A stretch of DNA of 64,000 nucleotides from Puffinus mauretanicus (Eukaryota > Chordata > Aves > Procellariiformes > Procellariidae): positions 620,001 through 684,000 of the forward strand of contig JAJKFH010002656.1 in assembly GCA_023333565.1 (NCBI GenBank), in the 5' to 3' direction. Under the pieces are notes generated by a model. It ran no database searches. It was not told the origin of the DNA and worked only from the letters and a program-made list of their open reading frames with translations. Below, piece by piece: positions 38,251-48,400 of the stretch (positions within the stretch are counted from its first letter, which is position 1; each line of letters begins with the position of its first letter). The translations under genes were made by a program, and so were the position numbers.

Positions 38251-41200
38251 CCCGTTGCAATGCAAAAGGCATGTTTTTCCCGAGCGGTTTACGCTTTCTC
38301 CTTTCCCTACACTCTTGAAAAAGACTCAGTAAGAGAATGTCATGTCACATCTGCATTTGCAATTAAATCTTCTGTTTTCCCATACAGTAGTGTAAACCCT
38401 AAACAAATTACATGAAACTAAAACCATTAATTCACTAAGTCATTTAGTTGCAACTGGCACTACAAACGTCAGCCCATCTTACCCAATGTCCTTCAGCTTT
38501 GCCAACGCCTCTGTGGTCTTCCTTCCCTCCTCTTCATCTCCCCCAGCAGCGCCATCCGTTCTGCACAAATGTAAAAAACACGCTTCAATGCAATACGCTG
38601 CTGCGAGGTCCCAATTTTCCAAGTACATCCAATCCCACTGCAGGAGGCTGTTTAAGCAAATTTGGGAACACTGCTTTCTTCAGGAAAACATTTAAAGCTG
38701 CACTTGACCCTACGTTTCTGTGAAGGCCTTTTGATTTTATACACACGTTTACAGTTCAACACACGCTCAAACGCTCTTCTCGTAGAAGCGGGGCCCTCCT
38801 GTAGGCAAATCCCGGTCCTCACACAAAGCTTCTCGAAGACAGGCTGTACCCACAGCGCGGCTCTTGCGAGAGGGAGAGCCAGCCCAGACAAAAAGAAGGC
38901 ACAGATGCTCGTCTAACAATTGGGTCTACGGCATTGTCTCCCGCCAAGGCACAGATGGCTGGGGTGTGGGAAAGACTAGACAAACGTCCCAGCATGGCCA
39001 CAGCTCTGGGAATCATAAAATGACAATGAAAAGCAAACTGACTCGGAAAACAGTTTTCTGCTAAAAGGGGGGGAAAAGTCATGGCGTAGCACCGTTAGCT
39101 CTAAGTATGTTGATGGTCAATTTAAACTATGTAGAAGAACAGAGAAGCAAGGTCATGCCTGACTATTTTGGTAACTCCTGATAATTCAAATTATTTAGGC
39201 AATGCTGAATATACTCATGCTAGCTAAAGCCAGCAGGCAGAAATTTTCCTTGTCATGCCTCTGAAGACATTATTCAGCCAAAAAATACTGCACGTTTATA
39301 TAATGAAAATGCTTATGGTCTTTCTAAAAGTGTACTGAGATTGATAACCTGAGCACAACATAATTGAGTGTTGGATCAGGTTCACAAAAAACTTCCATAT
39401 GAAAAAGGTGGACACATTGCATGTGCAGCAGTTAGCTTGGGATTAAAAGGCACAACTTCGGCCTGCAGGTGGCAAAGGCTGAAACGGCATTGGAAACAAT
39501 AAAATGAAACAAGTGCAAAGGTGCAAGACTTGGGTCCAATAACGGCTGCCGAGGGGAAAGGACAGATCGTGACAGTGAACAGGCTGGAGCTGACACAGCT
39601 GCGGAAAGGGCAACTCCCTGGCACTTGCCTCCAGGGAGAAAGTACAACAGGGCCAGATGTAACATCCACAGAAATCACCGGGAATTGTTCCGCTAACTTT
39701 CCTTCGATGGGCTGAAAGGCAGAAAAGCCACCTACCCACCTGCCAGTGATGCCCTCAGACAGTCGTGGGCCGCAGGCAGCGCGGCCACCAGAAGAAAGAC
39801 CAAGACGAAGGTCCAAACTGCGTAACAGGCTTGAAATACACAATAGAGGCGGCCCAAGGGTTGGTAACGGTGTTCAAATAGGTCTTTGCCTCTGAAATTA
39901 TTCCATGCCAACCTTACCTGTTGTAGTGGTCTGGCGTGTTTATAGATAGCTTCCCATACCCCATCCACTCCAAGAAAGGAATAAACTGCTGTCGCACAGG
40001 GACAATTCCACATGCCAAAAACGGCGGGTGTGGGGCTGCAGAAAGCCAGGGTGCTAGGGGATGAACGCGAACCTAACATCGCAGGGGCTGCACCGCTAAC
40101 GAGAGGGCAGAAGTAAGCTTAGAGCTGAGGATGCCGCCTGTCTTCTGAGTCACTGCTTTTTCCCCAGGGAGCCAGGACAGAATGTCTATGATCGAAAAGT
40201 GTTAAAGACTGACTCATCTATCATTAGAAACAAAATACACCTGTAACAGATGGATGCTGGCAGTGTCAGTATTCAGTTTAACTCCAGCGAGAACCACACC
40301 ATCTCCTGCCTGCTGACCGAGGAGTCGGTATCAGGCTGCCCGTTCAGCGTACACCGTGAGCTGATGCAAGTGTTCATCTGTCGGTCAGACCAAAACGCTG
40401 GCGGTCCCTGCTGCAGCATCAAAGCCAGTCGCTACCTAGGGGCCTCTTGCTGAAAGCGCCTTTTCTCAGCAAGCCCCCTGCCAGCACTTGCTGAGGAGTA
40501 ACTTCGGCAGGCTGCTCTGATCTGGGCCAAGCTCCTCCTTTGTGCCCTATATATCCACGTTTAGAATGGTAAAGGACTGACATTAAGGAGAGAAGGGGAA
40601 CCTCACCTTAAAGGTTGTACGTGGAGCCAAGCCACATTGACATCCCGAACAGCAAGCTGTGCAAACAGAGGTCCATCGTCTGAATCCCCCACGACTCCCC
40701 AGCAGGCTGGAAACACGGAGAAATCGGTGTCGAGCCTTGAAGCTACGCGGCATGTTTATCTTGAACAGGTCATATAAATTCAACAAGTCTACAGGCACTT
40801 TCCAAAAGGCTTCTGATAACACAGTTCTCACACTGTAGTAGTAGTAGGTGAGAGGGAACTACTCTAAGCACGCGTCTTCACGCTTCCCCAGTTTGCCCAT
40901 CTCTTCTTTCCAACTTCTACGTCCAACCCCGCACCTCTCTTCTTCCACCCCACCTCGCCTCTCCAGATCTCAGCCGCAGGACTCCTACATCCTGGGCTCT
41001 CCATCTTGTGTCCTCCCCTGAAAGCACTTCCTACTCCCTACTTTTGCTCCCTACATGGAATAAATGCAAAAGTTTGGAGCTGCCACCTCTAACGGGCCCA
41101 ACTGGGGAAAGAGGGGCGGCCTGGTACCGGTTATACCCTGCCTGTCGCACCCTGACCCCGGCCGGGCGAGGGCAGCTCCGCAGGGTGCAGAAATGAAGCA

Positions 41201-41300
41201 GAAACCCCAGGACTGAAACCAGCTTCCCTCCTCCCCCTGGAAGATCACCCCCCGAGGCGCAGGAGTGGGGAGAGAGATGATCCTATAAACCAGCCTGGTA
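38251..41300. other. MGST2-MAML3 convergent intergenic gap
   Basis: About 3 kb lies between the putative poly(A) sites of two genes that converge tail to tail. No coding gene is recognised. Longer transcripts of either gene may extend into it. A pyrimidine-rich stretch lies near 40.87-41.05 kb. Confidence 0.6.
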
Positions 41301-41320
41301 TATGACTCAGATAACCATCT

Positions 41321-41326
41321 TTTATT
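41321..41326 (-). terminator. MAML3: MAML3 distal poly(A) signal AATAAA
   Basis: TTTATT on the plus strand reads AATAAA for MAML3. It sits at the end of an (AAAC)n-like tract and is followed on the minus strand by 'AGATGGTTATC'. It is chosen as the distal end because the AT-rich UTR-like sequence stops here. Confidence 0.5.
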
Positions 41327-41372
41327 TGTTTTTGTTTGTTTGTTTGTTTGTTTGTTTTTGTTTTTGTTTTTC
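41325..41372. repeat. (TTTG)n / TTTTTG microsatellite
   Basis: TTTG units grading into TTTTTG units, overlapping the MAML3 distal poly(A) signal. Transcribed as (CAAA)n in MAML3 RNA. Confidence 0.9.
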
Positions 41373-41621
41373 TTTAAAAGTGGTATGTTAACATCAGGAA
41401 TTTTTCTACATTTTCAGAGCTCTGTACAGGTCTTAAAAGGAAATAAGCAATGCTTAATGTACAAAGTAAAAACAGAAAACTAGAAAAATCTGAATAAAAT
41501 GGAGAAAGTTGCTGTCAGGGATACAGTACAAATTAGTAATTAGACGTCATCTGAAGTGCAATACCACTGCAGTAAGGATGAGTTAAGGAATGAAATAAAA
41601 ATACTCTATTTTAAACAAACA

Positions 41622-41652
41622 GTATATATATATATATTTATATGTATATATT
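41622..41652. repeat. AT-rich dinucleotide repeat in MAML3 3' UTR
   Basis: An imperfect (TA)n run within the AT-rich end of the UTR. Confidence 0.85.
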
Positions 41653-41879
41653 TTACAGATAGTAGACCCAGTGATATCTGTAGAATTGTAAAAACATATT
41701 TACAAATAACTTTTTTTTTTAACATTACATATACATCAGCACCATAGTAAGAAAGAAAAAAAACAACCCCAAATCTATTAAAATCTACCTCTCTAGTACT
41801 TGGTCCCAGTACGGAGTATTTGGAGGAAGCTTTACAAAGACAACAGAGACGCGGTCTTCATCACCATTTATTCACCAAA

Positions 41880-42245
41880 GCCCGTATCTCCCTCATGCGC
41901 ACGGATTTGCCCTCGGCCGCCGCGTGATGGTTGTGTGTTTCTAAACCCTCCTTTCCCGGCTCTGCCTCGGCAGGAGACCCCCCGGTCGCTCGCACCCCAG
42001 AAAGGGACGCTGTGCCGTCCCCAGCGCAGCGGGCTCGCCCCTCCTCGTCCCGGCGCACCGCTGTCTACAGGGCAGGACAGGGACGTGCCAGGCCAGCTCG
42101 TCGCTCCCTCACCCACGCACTCACGCAGACACACTCGTGCAGGACGCCCTCGTCCCGTCAGGGAACCGTTTCTCTGTTGTTCGCCCATCCCGTCCGTTCA
42201 GGCTAGTCCGACCAAGAGCCGCTTGCCCGCAAGGCGGACTGAAAA
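41880..42245. promoter_or_regulatory. CpG-rich patch within MAML3 3' UTR
   Basis: GC content and CpG frequency rise sharply here compared with the AT-rich flanks on both sides. CCGCGTG, CGCCCC and GGCCGG clusters are visible by eye. The patch could be a small CpG island, for example a start for antisense RNA, or simply a GC-rich UTR segment. No recognised protein is encoded: the 158-codon plus frame at 41,800-42,276 resembles no family I know. Confidence 0.45.
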
Positions 42246-42807
42246 CTTTGGCCGGTGCTCTCCTTCACTGAACTAGGGCCCAACCCGGCTCCTGCTGAAG
42301 CAGCGGACAGGCAAACCCCTATCGTCTTCGGTAGGAACTGGAATAGGTCCTTGCGCTGTATTTTAAAAAGGGGTTAGCTAAAAGAGATGTAACTAAAGCA
42401 TTTTTTAAAAATTTAGCAGTCAGGCCAAGCTGGATTGATAGCTCACCTTGACCAGCCAGTCCATGTTAAAAACGCAGCTTCTCCTGCCTACATTATAGCA
42501 TTTAAAACGGGTAAGCCCTGCAAGGGAACCGTAACAGGGCGCCGAGATGGTTCCAGGCCCATTTTGCTCCCGCTCCTTAATCTGACGCATATCTGTGCTC
42601 CACAGGGAAAGGCAGGACTTAAAAACGCAAGGTGCCAAGCCCCTCGGCTCCCGAGGATTTCAGCGGCCAAGCACCTCGCATCGCTGGGCCCAAGGAGAGC
42701 AGCGCACGAGGAGGCAATCGGTAGTTGGATCGTTGGTACTGGTCGTTGTACAATGGAGAGGCTTTCGCTAGAGAGCACATCTTATGGCTCACAGGCCAGC
42801 ATTAGGC

Positions 42808-42964
42808 CCGAGGTTCCCAAACTTTTTGGACTGTGGATCACGTTAACATTTTTTGTGCACCACTCTATACCCTGATAAGCAGCTCTCAGCTGAAAACACT
42901 AAAAAGGTGATAGGTTTCGGAGGACAGCTTACCTCAGCCTCAGCCTGCAGCTTGGGAACCGCTG
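42808..42964. mobile_element. Small hAT-like MITE (157 bp)
   Basis: Perfect 9-bp inverted repeats GGTTCCCAA (42812-42820) and TTGGGAACC (42952-42960) close a 157-bp unit. The right end reads inward CAGCGGTTCCCAAGC, which has the CAG-start shape of hAT ends. The 8-bp flanks CATTAGGC and CTGTAGAC match at 5 of 8 positions, consistent with a decayed 8-bp target duplication. It encodes no transposase. It lies within the transcribed MAML3 3' UTR. Confidence 0.6.
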
Positions 42965-44410
42965 CTGTAGACGTTCAGAATGGCCGGCATCTCAGTATTG
43001 TGCAAGACATATCACATCTTCATTGCGGTGCAGATCTGGTCCGCACAGAAGAGATAGTGATACGTCGCTAATACCTAAAAGCTTATTTGGGCAGACCCCA
43101 TGTTTGTTATAACTACATCAATTATTTTACCCATTCATGAATGATCTCTACAGTAGTCCTTCCTCGGTTCCTGTTCTTCAAATACTGCAGTGAATTTTAT
43201 TCCGCCAAACCAGAGAGATTAGACCAAACATCTGTTTAAAACTGAAGATCAGGTTGCATATAACACCACATCGAGAGCCCAGACACTCCAGGGTAATACT
43301 ATCCGCCGACCTTGCACTTTTCAAGAGGAGAGGAGAAACTCATTCTGCGTGCCAAACCCTCCCTGTACATTTTCTCATGCCTTTTTCCTCCTCCCCTGCC
43401 TGCCCCTTTGTGGCAGTCGTTGCTCACCCGAAAAAAGTGCAGCCAGCTCACCTTGCTTTACGCCGGAGGACAGGAGGGGAAGGAAGTGAACTGAAAACAT
43501 ACTGGGGAGGAAGGAGAGAGAAGGACCCGCTTAGGACCTACGCTGATGTCTCTTGGTACCTCCTAGCCCTTCAACACCACTCGCAGCTGCTGTTCTGCAC
43601 CCCCAGGCAGCAGATACATGCCAAAGTGCTCTGACGCGGAAGCGCTATTGCAAGTCCCAAGGGGACTAAATAGCTCGTTAAGTTAACCCACCCACCTACG
43701 CCGTCTCCAGCAGCAGTCCCATAATCAAACTGTCCTCACCACACTACCAAATTTACGGTCTCCTACACTTTTATTGGATTTTTATCACCCTGCAGTGAAA
43801 ATGGTGACCTCCCTGTGACTGTTTAGGTTTGTCACGTGTGTGCTGCACGTTCCTTTGTGATAGCCCGGAGCCAGGCCTGGCCGCGGCTCACTGAGACCTG
43901 CTTACCCCGGGGTTAAGCCCATTTCTGACCACGGCCTGTGCAATTGCCCACGGACGACTTTAGGCTTCGCTCCCAGCTGTTTTCATCTGCTCCCCTGAAA
44001 GTTGCAGCGTTTACAGTTAGGTGAGGTGGGAGATATCGGGACCACCCCATACCACTGTGCAATGAAGCCGTTTCAGTGGGGAAAGACCAAATTTTCCCAA
44101 CCAGAGGCATCACCTGGCTTTTCCAGTTTCCCCATCCTGCCCCACACACACACACAGAGCGGGTGCTGCCACGCAACGGAGATTGCTTGGTGGAAGTCTT
44201 GGGATGCCGATGTTTTCATCGTCCCTTGAATCTTCCAAAGTTGGCTACAGATCAGCTCAGTTTGCACGATTAAAAACAAAAGAAAACAAAATAACCCCAA
44301 ACCAAACCAATTCAAACAAAAAACAACAATCCAAGGATGGGGAGAACATCCAACTCTCTCTTTTCTTTTTTCAAACGTAACAACCAAAGCTCCAGACTAT
44401 ACAAGCCCGT

Positions 44411-45402
44411 TCACTGGGGGTTTCCAAACAACTCATCAAGTTCTTGTATCCACTCATCCCCTGGTCCGCTCTTAATGATGGAGTCCACAAGGTCCGCGCC
44501 CTCTGCTAAACTGGAGAATGACCCCCCTGCTCCTTCATTACTGTAGTTGTAAGATATGTCCTGAGTGGGATTCCTCTCGTAGGCCTGGCCTTGGCTGCTC
44601 TGAGCAAAGTTACCCCCTGGCATTTGCTGCGTCGGAGGCTGACTAAAGCCAGACATCGCGGGGACCCCTTGGCTTATTGCAGGCATTACCATCGGCCTGG
44701 CCTGGCCGGCTCCTTGTTGCCCAGGTAGTGGTTGCAGCAACTGTCTCCCCATCGCTGGGTTCAGGGCTCTTACTGTTCCACTCGTGTCCACAACTGTCTG
44801 ATTAAGCCCCTGTGGGAAATGTTGCTTGGACAGCCGTGGCTGCCCAGACTGCATTGGGTACGTTGTGCCATTATTGAAGGGCGCCATTTCACTGCTAGTC
44901 CTTCCAGGTATACCTTGTAAGCCTCGCTGCTGCCAGTTTTGTGTTCCTTGAGGGACAGTCCCCATCAGGTTTTGAAGTCGTGGGGCTTGTGGCCTGGGTA
45001 AGACCTGGCCCACGGGTCCTTTCATCTGCTGCTGGTGCTGGGGAAGAGCAGAGTTTACCAGCATGTTCTGACCAAAATTGCCGACCATTCCCACCGCTTG
45101 TCCGGAGGCAGGCTGCCTCGTTCCCTGGCCTGCGTTATGTGCCATGCTCATGCCACTTTGGTTTGGGTGCTGCAACATTTGGCTCATCCCTGTGCTCATA
45201 CTGTACATTCCCGGCTGGCTGGAAGAGGCGTTGCTGTAAGGAGCCATGCCCATGTCCGACTGGCCTGCCGTCGTGGGCAGTGAGCTTGGGTTCTGGGAGG
45301 GACCCATCGCCATCATGCTCGCGTTCTGGGCCATCATTCGGGATGTCCTCATGCTCTGGAGTGCTGCTTGGTTTCTCACAGCTGCTATATCCTGGGGAGA
45401 AC
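44411..45402 (-). CDS. MAML3: MAML3 last coding exon
   Basis: The acceptor GGTGTAG lies at 45409-45403. The exon completes a Gly codon, then reads SPQDIAAVRNQAALQSM through 329 residues to DELFGNPQ and TGA at 44413-44411. It is rich in Gln, Met, Gly, Pro and Ser. The acidic, hydrophobic last 25 residues or so are the best-conserved part of the family C-terminus. Confidence 0.95.
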
Positions 45403-48400
45403 CTACACCAAAAAGGGAGGAAGGTAAGAAAAAACCACAACCCCGTAAATCTTAATTAACATGTCTTTGCGTAAGAGAGAATCTGTAGGAGCCTTCTGCA
45501 TCACAGTAGGATCTCAGATTGCTGTGCTTTCTGAGTGAATAAATTATTGTTTCACGTGAAGGTTAGCAGAGAGCTAGAAGGTCATCCATCCTTGGGAGAT
45601 GTGCTTGCTGCCTAACGTTAGTTGCATTTCAGAGATTATGTGTTCCCCACCTCCCTCTGGCTGCAGCCTCTGTCCTCACCTGCCAGGTCCCCTCTCCTTG
45701 AAGGTCAGAGTCAACACAGCTCAAGCGCTACCCTAAACAGGAATCGCTGATCGTGTTATGTATTCAATTTGTGAAGCGGGACGCTGTTCAGCGGAGAATA
45801 CCATCGATGCAGATGAGCAGCCTGATTTCCCTTAAGGCCTAAAATGAGGCTGGCAAGGTTAAAAGGCCAATGATTTACTCACTAAGTAATTCTCAATTAT
45901 GACAATTTTGGGATGTGTACCCAAAGGGATTCATGGCTTCAGATTCTTGAAGAATCGAGGCAACACGATTGCATGCATGACGCATGATTACAGCCATGGT
46001 TGCCTCCCTGATAATAACTTACTCAGGTACCTAAGCTAGACAGCCACAGGAGCTGCAGGGCTGAAATAGGCCTGCCTTTCTCTTACCTCGCCAGGACCAG
46101 AGATTAAATTTTTAAGAAGTGACCTGGGAGTCAAAGACCCCTTTCAAAAGTAAACGTGAGTCTTTCTTTTTGTGGGTATTTTTTCCCCAGGACCGGTGAC
46201 AATGTGCACCTTCCTCCATGAAAAAAAATTAGTCCCTAAGACTTCAAAGTTGCATACGCGCTGTGATTCAGTAGCACTTAGCTTCTTCAGATAAGCCTAA
46301 GTCAGCTTCTAGCAAGCAAATGAGAAAGCTTCCAGTGGTCTTCTTCAATGGCAGCAAAGCAGCTGAACTTCAGTTTACCATTTGAAGCTCTCTTTTAAAT
46401 ATCTCCATTGTCTTTCAAAAGTAAGCCTTGAAAATGGAAATGTCAGGCTCAGAAGGCCAATCAATTTTTTAATAGCTCAGGAGGCATAAATGAATGGATT
46501 TTCTATATCATTGTTACTGATTAAGTCTATGGAAAGAAGAAAAATTGTTTTTTGTGGACATTTAAAGCGGGGAGAGTGTATTAGTGAATCGATATTATAA
46601 GCACATTTTACTCCACCTTAGGCCAGTGATGGGAAACCAGAAAATCCTAACCTTGTTAAATTCCACACCGTGGCAGATAACTGAACCATGCTTGTGTCTT
46701 CCTTTCAGGGGTGGGGGGAGCTATCGATTTCTGGGAAGCCAATATGCTTCTGTATTTACTATCTTAATTTAAAAACAATTACCAGAGCTCTGATTATGCC
46801 ATGGGTTCATTGTGGTTTTGAGTCACTACCATACCAAACTAAATACGATACTCTGCAGGTGAAGCTCCGAGAGTATGACGCACACAATTACTCCTGGCTC
46901 AAGCATTATTAAATGCAAGATGTAAATATAAAGTGGTTGCTTTAAGAGGCATGAACTGTACAACAAAATCTGGCTGTTACTAAATCAGCCCCTATCTGTT
47001 GTCCCTCAGTAGCAGACAACATACCTGAACACCCGTGGAGAATAGAGAACACTGGCCCTGTTATTTACATCGGCTTGGTTCCCATGAGAAATGGGTATGA
47101 ATAAAGGAAGTGTCATTTCTATAGTTCTGCACGTAATGCAGAGCATGGCTACAGCGCCTTTTTGCTGCAGCAGGATAAGCTTCTGGAGGATGCTTTTAGC
47201 TCCAATATATAGATAAAGGAAACATTTTGTAGCGTGAAGAGAGACCATCTGGATGTCACTTGAACAGGGCAAATGTAGTGGCAGCTTTTACTTTATCCAT
47301 GCTATCAAACCGTTTTCTTAATGATTGGCACTGGGGTCCCCTTGATTTTTCTTAATTTAGATCGCCTCCTCCTTCCATGACTACTAGAAGCAGTCTCTTT
47401 TTACAATGACTCCAGCAAGTGCTTAAGATACAGATAATGTTAAAAACTTACTTAATGCATCTTTAGCTATTTTTTAATTGAAAATGGCAGTTGACAACCT
47501 CCAAAGGAGTCACTACCAGCAAGTGGTTCACATACTACTTTTGTTAACTACCATGCTTGGTATAAGAGACCGGAGATCAGACACAGAGTAGTTAGAAGAG
47601 AGATGCAACAGATTTTAAGATTTTGGGCCACCTTCTGGTCTCATTTACACATAACCTACTGCACTGGATTACATTCTTGTGACTAAATAGGAAAAATGGT
47701 GAAATATTTATATTTAAATTAGCTCATTTATGAAAATTAATTCCTTGCTCTGTCAGATTAGCCTAAACTCTCTTCTCCATTTCTTTTAAATAATACATAT
47801 GAAGGCAAGGTTTCAAAGAAGTGTTAATGCAGAAGGATTTTACATGTGCATCTCAATGTACGGCAGTGCACACACATATAATTTGATTTTGCAAGTGAAT
47901 TACTGGTGGGGAAAAATCATTTCATACAGAATTTGTGCTGCCAAAGATAAAAATGAGAAGGCGATTAGAAGGAGCCACCCTGATATATACCAGCAGAAGA
48001 TCTGGCTGCCTGTTCACTTCCTGGCTATGAGAACTGCAATATGCTTGCCTCCCTTATTTTCTGTTGCAGTTACATGATGCTATCATGAATATACAGCGCA
48101 AGTGCATGTTCGTTTCATGTCTATTTAGAATCCACGGTTAGTGAAGACATTCAGCTGATGATCTGCACCTAAAAAGCTCAGAATTAACTTCTTTTCCTAA
48201 GCCAAAGTGACTGTACTTACATTCTTCAGTTATCTGCGAGCACATCGAAGTAATACTTGCTTTTTTTGAGATCATTAACAAAATCTCCATTTACATCTCA
48301 GATGTTTCACTGGGTTTCCCACACCTGACATTTAAGAGTCACTCCTCCAGATAAGGATGACCTCTCTGAAATTCTCTGCTCATCAAATTAGATAAAGTGG

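Larger units (their letters stand above)
41300..44410 (-). other. MAML3: MAML3 3' UTR (putative, about 3.1 kb)
   Basis: On the minus strand this runs from the MAML3 stop to the last good poly(A) signal. It has UTR-like AT-rich blocks, especially 41.37-41.80 kb, interrupted by a GC-rich patch (41.88-42.25 kb) and an hAT-like element. Proximal AATAAA signals on the minus strand lie at 43770-43775, 43196-43201 and 41867-41872, so shorter isoforms are possible. Confidence 0.6.

Noticed and set aside
44941..45459. 172-codon plus-strand frame
   Set aside because: It is a shadow antisense to the MAML3 last coding exon.
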